Part shown: positions 1 through 9,976 of the stretch, piece by piece
Position numbering within the stretch: the first letter of the stretch is position 1
Layout: every line of letters starts with the position of its first letter
Origin: Emmonsiellopsis sp. PD_33
Taxonomy: Eukaryota; Ascomycota; Eurotiomycetes; Onygenales; Ajellomycetaceae
Length of the DNA: 58,449 nt
NCBI GenBank assembly: GCA_032988165.1
Contig: JANTQF010000217.1
Coordinates: 1-58,449, forward strand
Direction of reading: 5' to 3'
Notes under the pieces: generated by a model
The model's database searches: none
Told to the model about the DNA's origin: nothing
Seen by the model: only the letters and a program-made list of their open reading frames with translations
Translations under genes and position numbers: made by a program

Positions 1-787
1 ACCCCTCCCACCCCCGATACTCCCCCGCCAAACCCCACGCCGCAACCGTAACCCCCAACGGCGGCACAAGCAACAAACAAAGACTCCACCACCACGGACT
101 CGACTCCCCCACCTTCTCCACCCCCCCCCCCCCCTCCCCCCCCACCCCCCCCCACCCCCCACCACCCCCCCCCCCCACCCCCCCCCCCCCCCCCCCCCCC
201 CCCGCCCCCGCCCGCCTCGCCTTCCCCCTCACATCCCCCTGACTCTTCACCCGATTCTCCGCATCCTCCCCACTCAAATGCGGATCCCGCGCCCGTAACC
301 GTGCCATCTGCACCGCCGGATCCGACACACCCACCATAATCACAGTCCCGCACAGCGCATCCAACCCACTCTCAAACAACAGCGGGATATCCAGCACCAC
401 CGCCCAGTGGCCCCGCACGTAATACCCCAGCAGCGCCCGGTACATCTCCCAGCGCACGGCCGGGTGGACGATGCGGTTCAGCACGGCGCGGTCGCGCGTG
501 CGCTCGGCGGAGTCGCCGAAGACGCGCCGGCCCAGCACGGGGCGGTTCAGCGGCCGGCCCGATCCCGGGTTGTAGGTGTTTGCGACGGGGTCTGGGAGGA
601 GGAGGTCTGGTGTGCTGGGGCCGAAGTAGTCGACGATGGCGCGGTAGCCGGCGGTGCCGGGCTCGACGACCTTGCGGGCGAGGATGTCGGCGTCGATTAT
701 GGGCAGGTTGTAGGGCGGGGAGGAGAGGAGGGTGGACACGGTCGATTTGCCCGTGGCGATGGAGCCGGTGAGGCCGATTAGGAGCAT
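1..787 (-). CDS. Dephospho-CoA kinase (CoaE/CAB5 type), 3' end outside the window
   Basis: The product phosphorylates dephospho-CoA with ATP in the last step of coenzyme A synthesis. From the ATG at 787 the protein opens MLLIGLTGSIATGKSTV, a P-loop at about residues 8-15. DADILARKVVEPG, RPVLGRRVF, the IVHP segment and the LDIPLLFE strand follow, all typical of CoaE. A hydrophobic C-terminal segment (PWWWSLCLLLVPPLGV, about positions 50-95) matches the membrane anchor found in fungal homologues. Between the kinase core and this anchor lies a homopolymer tract (121-203) read as about 27 mostly glycine codons. The frame is the same on both sides, so the tract does not by itself break the gene. 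No stop is seen before the window ends. The family call is firm; the true length of the tract is not. Confidence 0.9.
   Translation of the reverse strand, partial: MLLIGLTGSIATGKSTVSTLLSSPPYNLPIIDADILARKVVEPGTAGYRAIVDYFGPSTPDLLLPDPVANTYNPGSGRPLNRPVLGRRVFGDSAERTRDRAVLNRIVHPAVRWEMYRALLGYYVRGHWAVVLDIPLLFESGLDALCGTVIMVGVSDPAVQMARLRARDPHLSGEDAENRVKSQGDVRGKARRAGAGGGGGGGGVGGGGGGGWGGVGGEGGGGVEKVGESSPWWWSLCLLLVPPLGVTVAAWGLAGEYRGWEG
121..203. repeat. Poly-C low-complexity tract inside the kinase gene
   Basis: Eighty-three bases are nearly all C, with a few A, T and G interruptions. On the coding (minus) strand it reads as poly-G. It could be a real expansion or an assembly or sequencing artefact, because long C homopolymers are often miscalled. 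Confidence 0.85.
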
Positions 788-1679
788 GGTGATGGCTTTT
801 TCTTTTCTTTCTTTTTTATTGGGCTTTATTCGAGGGCGGGATGTGGTGGAGGGTTGGGAGGCTCTCGTCGGGGGTTATATGCCAAGCGGGATCATGATAG
901 GAACTACGGCGTTGTTGACGTCCCGTCGAGGGATCTTGGTCGTTGGCGTGATGGTGCGAGGGAAGGCTGGTGATAGCCCGGAGTTCCTTGAGAGAAAGGA
1001 GATATCCAATCCAATGGTGATGTTTGTATATTTATGGCAGACTTTCCACGCGGGGAGGAGGTGACGTCCGTGATTATGTAAGCCGGCGGCAATCGGATTG
1101 TTTACAGCCGAGGATCACGGCGTCACGGCAGTACGGTATTGTCACTTTGCATAGCCGAAGCAGAGGGCAGACGGAGAGAAAGGAATTGCTGGAGTAATAA
1201 TAATAATAATAATAACAAAGTGTAGAAGATATTCGCTATGGTAATATACAATATCGTTTGTTCTGTCTATGTATGCGTTATCCTGATTCGATACCCAAAA
1301 TCCAAGTAAATGACGTAGAATTGTATGCATGGCTGCGCTGAACGCTAAAGACAGCAATAAGAATATGCAGTTCGCTTTGTAAATGGTATATATGAGAACG
1401 TCGTCGTTCAGTTCCCCGTTTCGAGAATCGATCGGCGGGGTGATGGGTGCCAAAAATGAGACCTCTTGAATAGATAACGCCGATCGTCTGGTTTCAATAT
1501 CGATAAACTACAAACGGCGGTCAGATACAGTCTTCCAAATGAACTCAGAAATGTCCATGAAAAGTCCATGAAACATAGAAACTGGCAACTCACCATGGCC
1601 CCTTATTCCCCGACTCTAAAAGCACCAGGCTACCAAAACCATGCAGTCTATACACAGTTCAAAAACCGTTCAAAACCCA
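788..1679. other. Intergenic: kinase promoter and 3' side of the DUF3431 gene
   Basis: This holds the promoter and 5' leader of the kinase and the downstream region of the next minus-strand gene. A short (AAT)n microsatellite lies at about 1194-1216. Open frames of about 60-118 codons here show no domain, no codon bias and no plausible splice partners, so none is called. Confidence 0.6.
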
Positions 1680-2771
1680 TCACTGCCCAGCAGGTTGCTG
1701 CTGCGGCGGATCCTGCCGCGGTTTCCCATCCCAGCCAATCTCAGGCCAGCCCTTGGGCAGGTTCGAGTACGGCGGCATATAATACCGACCCTCGCAGGTG
1801 CCTGTGTTCTTGCATGATAGATCGCACCGGCCGTATACCTTGCAGTAGCACTCCTGGGCGGAGGGGCAGTGGACGGGGGGTTTGCCGAATATTACTACGC
1901 GAAGGAGTTGGGTTAGCGCTTTAAATCGTGGTATAGGAACTGCAACGTACTGTGCCATGAATACTCGAAAATGCGCCCGCTCAAGTCATCGTTCAAAGGC
2001 GTATCCAGCAACCACTGCCTGAAATGCTGATATTCACTCAACGGTCTCTTGCGCACTTGCTCGCGCGTGACGCCGAACTGGGCACAGCACGAAACCCCAA
2101 CCTCCGTCGGGACCGGCACCCCCGGAAGCAGCTGCTCGAAGCCGGCTTTGTAGTCATGCCCCGCGTGGATGGCTTCCCGCTCGGAATCGGTGTATGGTCG
2201 TATTTCTATGGGGCAGCCCAGCGACCAGACGCAGCGCAGGTTGACGTAGCCTTGTTCGGAGAGGTAGGGGAGTTGGATGTTTTTGATTACGGGCACGTTG
2301 TCATAGAGCGGGTCGTCATTGTGCCATTGGTAGCGCTGCGGGTGGATGAAGATCATGTGCTGGGGGAGGTGGTCGTAGTGGTCGATTATGTATCTATAGA
2401 TCGGGATTAATATTGAGAAAGCGAGTAATAGATAGAAAGTAGGCATACGTGAGATACGCCATTGACTCCCTCCCCTTATTCTTGGCAACGGTCAGCTCGG
2501 CCATCGGATTATCGACGACGTATATATTCTTCTTCCAGTCGGGAAAATGCTCGTATAGCCAGGAGGTGTTGTCGCTAGACATGGCAGCCATGACGATCTC
2601 ATGGTCGTTTATGTTACCGGGGGAGGTAGAGGTAAGGGAGGAGATGAAGTAGTTTATGAAAGTGCAGCCGAGCAAGAAGATGACGAGGTAGAGGACGAAG
2701 AGGAGGCCGGACATTCTTGGTAGCCTGCGCAAGCGCGATGGCGCGGGTCGATAGGCGAGGGAGACTGGCAT
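1680..2771 (-). CDS. DUF3431 family membrane-anchored protein, three exons
   Basis: The function of the family is unknown. Exons run 2771-2449, 2393-1951 and 1894-1680; introns are 2394-2448 (55 bp, GTATGC...TAG) and 1895-1950 (56 bp, GTACGT...TAG). The spliced frame closes at 326 aa. An N-terminal basic stretch is followed by one membrane segment (GLLFVLYLVIFLLGC, about residues 21-40). The rest is a soluble, probably luminal domain with HPQRYQWHNDDP, LRCVW and several cysteines near the C terminus (CPSAQECYCKVYGRC). This suggests a type II membrane protein of the secretory pathway. An in-frame upstream ATG at 2789 would add six residues; I chose 2771 because MPVS followed by the basic stretch gives a compact N-terminus. 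Family assignment is from remembered motifs. Confidence 0.8.
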
Positions 2772-3767
2772 GGCGGGAGGGTATAACAATATATAACAAT
2801 ATTAAAAATAGATATAAGACAAATGGCGATGGATCAGAAGATAGGACGGTTTGAATCTACGCAAACATCAAGGTATATCGGGGGTTCAAGCCATGTCTGA
2901 AGTCACTGCCTCACCGAGACAGGAGGCGAGAGGCTAGTAGGAACTTGAATGAGGGACATGGTGGTGTAGAAGCGTAGTGGACAAGAGTTGAATGAAAACA
3001 AGGCCAAAGAAACGAGGCCGAAACAGAGCGGAAGGAAAAGAAAGAAACAAGCAGCCAACCCGTTACAACTTACAACCCAGGTCCCCTGCCCTTCTGCACG
3101 GAAAGTTGGGGATAAACTTTTCCCAGGAACTGTCCGAACTGATGGGCAGCATTCGTCATCGGCGGGCCGCCACCAACCCTAAACAAGCCCCCAAGCCCGC
3201 CTAAAACCCAAGCGTGTGGGACGGCGTTCGGTCAGCCACAGCGGCGTTGTGCTCGCTGTCGATCAGGCTGGTAGAGATCCATGGACCATGGATGATACTC
3301 TGCATTCCGTAGAGGCTGCCATACGCCGAGCATATCTATTCTGTGGCTGCAGCATGGCACAGTCTCACAGCCCGCGTAATCCGTGTCCTCCTGGGCCCTG
3401 GCAGTCAGTGTCAGCATAAAAAGTCAAGTATTCGCTGGGGTTTGGTCGTACCAAGTGGGGGACTTTCTCCTGAAACAAGCCCTCTCTAACCGCGTTGGGC
3501 TGCCCCTGTCCATCCATTGACCATTGATCGTGGATCTCCAACTTCCAAGCAGCCGCCGCTTGGCAAAAGATGCTTGTTCCAGCCAAATATTAAACATTCG
3601 AGCGGGAGTGAGAAATTAGAATGACCTCATCCTGTCTGCCCCGGAAAATTATTCTCCCGGGGATGATTCAACGACGACGCTCTCAGTCCAAGAACACCAC
3701 AACTCAACCTGCATCCCAGATCATCTCCAGCCTCCCCCCGCCCGTCTCAATAAATCTGCAGCTAACT
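2772..3767. other. Intergenic, no gene recognised
   Basis: This is the probable divergent promoter between the DUF3431 gene (minus) and the small gene at 3768 (plus). Small open frames around 2988-3586 lack supporting features. An upstream in-frame ATG for the small gene lies at 3621. Confidence 0.5.
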
Positions 3768-4273
3768 ATGGCCTCTCCCTCTCCCTCTTCCTTGATGCGA
3801 AACAAGCTAGCACATGGGTCGTCGCCGCAGCCTTTCCCACCAGCCCCGCGTCCAGGTGACTCCAACGAAATGATCCTCAAATACTTCCGTGCCTACTTCG
3901 CGGCCTTTTATCAGCTTCCACCAAACTCTCGCCAAATTCAAACTCTAGACTTCTCCTTTGATGGCACAGGTGCTGATGTGTATATCGCATCAAAGGAGGA
4001 ACTGTGTGAATGTCTTGGAAATTTAACTGTGGGTATAACCATGTATAACCGCCTACAAACGACATTTCCCGCCTATGTGAGTTCTATAGGTATGCCCAAT
4101 ATTCAGAAGTCAACTGATGACTGATGCATCTCTAGTGCTATCTTGTAAAGGAGATCTTGGGCCTTGCTCCCACTCGCAGTCGCCAGACACAGACATCTGA
4201 GTTGTCATTCCCTGGAGAAGAGCCACAAATATCACAAACATCTGAGTTGTCATTCTCTGGAGAAGAGCTGTGA
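3768..4273 (+). CDS. Small two-exon gene of unknown function (148 aa)
   Basis: I do not recognise the family. Exon 1 is 3768-4076 and exon 2 is 4136-4273. The intron (4077-4135, 59 bp) starts GTGAGT and ends CTCTAG, and the frame continues cleanly across it. The middle part (MILKYFRAYFAAFYQLPP, then a DFSFDGTGADVYIASKEEL stretch) looks like a compact alpha/beta protein. The tail added by exon 2 contains two near-identical copies of QTSELSF(P/S)GEE, 14 residues apart. There is no signal peptide or membrane segment. An in-frame ATG at 3621 could add 49 residues. The gene ends 126 bp before the stop of the convergent ABC transporter. The splice and repeat evidence favour a real gene. Confidence 0.6.
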
Positions 4274-4398
4274 ATGATATCACCAAAACCAGAAATGTTA
4301 TCACTGGGGGTGCCTACCAGCATGGGTGTCCTGCGTCGAAGGAAGCCACGTGCCTCTCAGTGAACTTTTTCATCCAGCATATAAAAGGTGAACTATAA

Positions 4399-7300
4399 TC
4401 ACTTCCGATTCCTCCGCGCCACCCTTGCCGCCCAGTACACCCCCATTGCCGTTGCAATGTTGAACACCACAAACACCAGCAGTATCCCCAGGTCCCGCCA
4501 TCGCGTCGCAAACGACACTCCAATGCTGTCCAGGTACTCGTCCGTCGATCCCACCCGGCAGTACTCACATAGCCCGGTCTGTCCGTTTCCTCCAGCTAGT
4601 ACCGTCCCCGGGTTCAGCAGATACCCTCCCGCGGCCTCAATGTACGATGCCATGTACTCCCCGCAAGTCTGGTTGGCTGGCGGTTCAAACCGGAGATACT
4701 CGTTCGCTGCACACCGAGCAGCGGCCTCGCCAATTGACGTCGACAACAATCCCGCCACCAGATACGTAAACGGATTCATCCGGTACATGAATATCCAGAA
4801 CCGCGGCAGGTAAGACGGACTGGCCAAGATTCTACTTCCATTAGCATTCACTTCTCTCTTTGCTATTTCGTGTTACAACCAACTTACCCGCAAAAAGCAT
4901 ACAGCATAATAGTCAACAGGTTGGCCACAGCCGCTGCTATCTGGTCGTTGTCTAGTGCTGCTATCGTCATCTGCGCAAAGCTGCCGGCAAAAATCATTGA
5001 GGCCCAGATGAACAGCATCACCAGCATGCTTCGCGAGTGCACGGCATCCGTTGCTTCTGCATTGCGCCACAGCCCCATTGGGTAGTACCATGTCAGGTAG
5101 CAGAAGACGCTCACAAACTTGGAACATAGCGTCAGCTTTATTACTTCAATCGGCATTGCTAGCTCACTTACCGAGTTCCAAACAAGCTCGACAACGATGT
5201 TCGATATCATAAACACCTTCCAGTCGTATGTTTTAGACTGGCGCTCCCTTGCCTCGAAGAGCGCCCGCTGCGGCACAAATTCCGGTGTGATCTGGAAGAT
5301 CAGCTGGATAACCACAAGCAGGAAGACGAAAATGCCAAACATCTGGTTTTGGAGGCCCTGAATGGTGTTTTCGCTCTTAAAGAAGGAGAACGATATGAAC
5401 GTGGACTGCTATCTCATTAGATTGTGAAGGGTAAATTATTAGCCGGGAGGGGGGGAGGATCTTACACAACCAATCATGAGCAGCGCCTTTGGGTAGATGT
5501 ATGACGGGGTCCGCCAATACTGCTGGAATACTCGCATTGTCGCCAACATTGTTTGCGCCCAGAAAGGCGCTGCAAACTCTTTATAGTCACCCTGGGCAAT
5601 GCCATCTGATGATGCCCTAATACTTTCCCTCCTCTTCAAACGGGCGAGCTCGTTTTGAACATCTTTGTATTCCTGGCTTTCCCGCCAGGTAGCCGGCCAG
5701 TCTATCTCTGTATGCGCCCCAGGTGCCGCCCCAATAACCTCAAGCATATACTCTGCCGGATTCGCATCAGGAAGCGGTTCCGGCGCACCGTTGCGGACAA
5801 AATAGTCAATCATCGACCGACTATCACGGCCAATTTCGCCAAAGTATACTGTTTGGCCACCCCTGGCTAACAGCAGGAGCCGATCAAAACGTTGAAACAG
5901 GACCGCGGAGGGTTGATGGATTGTGCACAGAATTGCTTGGCCGTTTCGCGTCAGTTTCTCCATGAGGCCGGCTATAGATGCACTCGTTTGGCTATCCAAA
6001 CCTGAACTCGGTTCATCTAAGAAGAGGAGTAGCTTTGGTCGTGCCGCTAGCTCAACACCGATTGTCAGGCGTTTACGCTGCTCGACATTGAGACCCTCGC
6101 CCGGGACACCCACAATTGCATCTGCATACTCTGTCATGTTTAGCAGATTGATGACTTTGTCTACATAGTCAAGTTTTTCTTCCTTGGTGAAATGGTCTGG
6201 CTGCCGCAACAGAGCGCTAAACTCCAGTGCCTCCCGTACAGTTGATGTGTGGAGATGGAGATCCTGCTGCTGCACATATCCAGTTTTTTGTTGAAATGAT
6301 CGGTCGCGTTGTTGGCCATCAACTAACATATCCCCAGTTACCACACCGATGGTAGTACGAGAGGCGAGAACATCGAGCAAGGTTGTTTTGCCCGCCCCTG
6401 ACACACCCTATATCGGACGTCAGTGAACAACCCTAGCGTTATCTCCAAAACAAGTGCCATGAAATGGGATGGAATATAGGATCAAATAATAAGTTGAAAC
6501 TTACCATCAAGGCAGTAAGTGTTCCAGGCTTAACCCATCCGTCAACATGATCCAGCAGCCTCTTCGGCTGGCCCTTGATATCAATGTCGTAACACACATC
6601 CTGCCAATGAAACGTCGACGTCTGCCGCTCCACTCCTGTATCAGCGTCAATTCCACTGTCATACTTCTCAGGATTGGGATTGGAAGCAACAACACGCTCC
6701 TCGTCACGCTGTGACTGTTTTGCCACGGCTTTTTGCATCTTCCCCCGACGAAAGACAAGTACTTCCCCTTTTGATCGCTCAGATGCGACTACGTCTGCCG
6801 CTATCAAATGGCACAACCCCAGAAAAATAGTCATCCCGACAAGGATGGCAAAGTTTCGCCATCGGTGGCTATTCTCGTATTGAAATGTTGTCTGGAGGTA
6901 GGCCGTGCCACTGACAAAGGCCGAGCCGGGAGTGGCACCAGCAACGGAGCATACTTTTTGGCTTGGGATGACATTTTCATAACCGGCGCCTGAAGGGACA
7001 AATGAAGAACATTCAAACTCTTGTCCATGGAACTCGTTGACCATGATGCTCTCGAAACCATATGCCACAGGGTTGATATATGGGATCCAGATCGCCCAAG
7101 CTTTCACATAGTCGGTAGGGACGGCGAAGCCGGTATATAAGATGAATCCGAACAGAATGATCGCGACCGGAGCGAGTGCTTGCGTGAGGGTTTTGGTAAT
7201 AGAGCTGATGAACCGGATGAATGTTGACATAGTCAAGGTCACGGTGAAGGAGACCAGGAAGAAGAAAAAGAAAGGCCCTGGTTCGCGGCGTAGATTCGAC

Positions 7301-9270
7301 ATGAAATATAACGTCGTGTTAATAATGATCGAATTCAGCGTTTTGTACGGCAGGTCCATTAACATTGAAGAAAGTGCCTCAGCACTGGGGTGACAGAGAG
7401 CATAGCGATTGTGCTTTTCAACGATTGTTCTCTTTGCATACAGACTGATGACCTCCAAAACGCTGCCAAAGGCATTCAGTACAATGACCAAGAAAATGGC
7501 GGCCCCACGGTGGAAAAAACTCGACGTGTCCCTGGGGAGATTGTAGAACACACTGGCGAGGATGATGGCTTCGAAGAAGTTGACAACCAACATGGCGATG
7601 GGGACACTGGGATCCTTTTTGAGCTTCTGAAACTCTCTCCACATGCACAGCTTGGTTTGATCGAGGTATGATAGGGTATAAGGCGATTTTTCCCGCTGGC
7701 TAGTTGATTTTTCGGCCTTTCTTGACAAATTGAATTTCTCATAGTTTTCTCCTTCAAACTTGTGCTCTTCATTGTATGCTTCTATTTCGCGCATGAGTTC
7801 ATGGTATTCCTGGCTCAGTTTCCATTGGCGGGCAAAGTCTTCAGCCGTACGGGGAGTTAAGTTCTCGAATCCCGGCCGGATAATGCGCTCGGCAGGGCTT
7901 GTCATTGAAGTGAGAAAGTCGGGGGTGGTCTCGCCTGGGCGACATACGAATCCAAGCCGCTCGAAATACGATTTAGCAGCGTCCTTCTTCCCGAAGAAGA
8001 TCTGACGGCCTTCATACAGGACGGTTACTTTGTCGAAGAGCTAATATTAATTGCAGGCGGTTAGCTTATCGATATACACGGATCCTCGACAAAATGGAGG
8101 CAGACGGCTTCATCCAGCACGTCATTTTAGACAAGGTCTTCACCTTCCGGTTTCGCTGTTTGATTGACTAACCTCATATGCAGCCTGTGGAGCCTGATAA
8201 ATAGAAACGCAGGAAGTTGCTCCAAAAATGTCGCTTTGTGTACGCAGAGTCTGAACCAAGGACAGCGAGTTTGACGAATCAAGACCTCTTGTGGAATTAT
8301 CCCAGCACTGCAACGGGGCGTAACTCAGGGCAGCTTCAGCAATTGTCACTCTCTTCCTCTCCCCTCCACTAACTCCACGAACAAACTGGTCGCCCACCTG
8401 GGTATTCACAGTGTGACTGATTCCAAACATGGCCATGATTACATCGCGCAAATGCCTAGCATAATCCTGTCTCTGGATGCCACGAGGCAAGGTATACGGA
8501 GTCCTTGCCATGGCCGCAAAATAAAGTGTATCACCAACACTCAACATGGGGAAGTGGGCGTCCACCTCAGCCGTATATATTGCTTCTCCACGAAACTGGG
8601 TGCTCATTTTCTCCGGGGGGATGCCTTGGTAGTTGATGCTGGAGCCTGAGGCGATGTTGAAGCCATGCGTATCACCAGCGATAGTTCGAAGCAGTGTGGA
8701 GCATCCAGAACCAGGGGGTCCAAGCACGGCCAACATCTCGCCACTGCGAACTAAGCCATCGAAATCGTGAAGTATGTCGATTTTGCTTTCCCGGATACCG
8801 AAAATCTTTTTAGCCAGTGATGGGAGCTTGAGAATAGCATTCCCGACTGTCTTTTGATAATCGGTGGTGCTCCCGTAGCCGAACACACTGAGGTTTCGAA
8901 AAGCCACTCCGGAAACCCTGGATGGATAACCGTCGATAGGATCTGTGCGAATGTTATAGAAAGCCTTTGCCCAGTCTCTGGCCTTGAAATTTGGACCGTT
9001 TGGGTCCAAGGGGCCCCCTCTGTCTGCCACAAACGGATTCTGTCGATGAAGGTGCACAGACCCGGTAGTAAATTGTCGAGCAAGGTTGAGAACTTCCCTC
9101 TCTCTCTGTGCATCTTGATCATTGAAGAGGGCTGTATTTTGCTGTTTGTTATCGGAAAACGAGCTGTCGGAGCAAATTGCAGTTCCTGAATTGTCGCTGC
9201 CGTTCGACGGAACATCATCTGTGGAATTCCCGGGAGCGAGGGCTACTTTATGATCGCGGGCAAGTAACAT
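4399..9270 (-). CDS. PDR/ABCG-type full-size ABC multidrug transporter, six exons, 1492 aa
   Basis: This is a plasma-membrane drug efflux pump with the reverse NBD-TMD-NBD-TMD layout. Exons are 9270-8173, 8040-6505, 6407-5466, 5408-5172, 5117-4888 and 4834-4399. Introns are 132, 97, 57, 54 and 53 bp, all GT-AG; the acceptor of the third could also lie 3 bp further in (NAG-NAG). NBD1 has the fungal PDR Walker A GPPGSGCSTLL, signature VSGGERKR and Walker B LQCWDNSTRGLD. NBD2 has GVSGAGKTTLLDV (from about residue 879), signature LNVEQRKRLTIG and LLLFLDEPSSGLD. Each is followed by a block of hydrophobic segments, the last ending in WAARVARRNRK. Length and asymmetric motifs match PDR5/CDR1-like pumps. 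It diverges from the Zn2Cys6 gene at 9977, which may regulate it (inference). Substrate cannot be read from sequence. Confidence 0.95.
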
Positions 9271-9976
9271 ATCGATCTGTTAAATATAGAGAGAATTGGC
9301 TCGAATGAAATGAGGAGATAAAAAAAGGTGCAATTGCTAATGGCCAGGCAGGTGGAATGGAAAGCCTTAAGTGCATATTGTGAAATGGACTCATAGGCCC
9401 TTTTAAAGTTGAGACATCGACAAGAAACCATTGAGGTGCGAATCCTTGGGCACTCGCCAAGATTCCGGAGGAAAGTGGAAAAATTAGCAATTAGCAATTG
9501 CAGGCACTAGTATTTCACGGTTGTGATATCAGTTTTTGCCCTCACGGCAGCCCAGGAGCCCGATGCCCAGGCGGCACACAGGCAGTAGGGTTCCTGGACT
9601 TTCGGGATTAACTGCAGCCCCGGCGACTGGCAGCTCCATGATATCCCTAACCAGGGCAAAACGCGGGCCATTGGCAACCCGTGGGCGAGATGCTCCATCG
9701 AAGATTCGAGGGTGGTTGGGGATGGGATGGACGAAGGATGGAGCGGGATTCGGAAAAGGGGAAGGGCCCGGAGACACAGTTCTCCCGGCGCCGAGCTGAG
9801 CCTCCTTCGCGGACTCTCGGACTTGTATCAAAACCCGCACCTCGCAACCATCGTCCGGACATTAATAAACGACGCTGATGAAGGTCGGACGTTGGTCTCT
9901 GGGGAATCTTTGCACCATAAGATACCCTCCGGATGTGTCAGGAATAATGTGACCGCCACACTACTGGTCTAACAGG
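9271..9976. promoter_or_regulatory. Divergent promoter between the ABC transporter and the Zn2Cys6 regulator
   Basis: This is a 0.7 kb shared upstream region. Two copies of the palindrome TCCGGA lie at 9854-9859 and 9928-9933, near the regulator. Such CGG/CCG half-site pairs are typical targets of Zn2Cys6 dimers and resemble pleiotropic-drug-response elements. Short open frames at 9529-9878 have no domain and are not called. Binding is inferred only. Confidence 0.4.

Noticed and set aside
1142..1596. Short minus-strand frames upstream of the kinase
   Set aside because: Lie across an (AAT)n microsatellite and probable UTR; no features of coding DNA.
2988..3586. Several 60-73 codon frames
   Set aside because: Overlap one another on both strands in a promoter-like region; no domain.
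9529..9972. Overlapping small frames in the ABC/TF promoter
   Set aside because: No domain and no way to join them to the zinc-cluster exon in frame.
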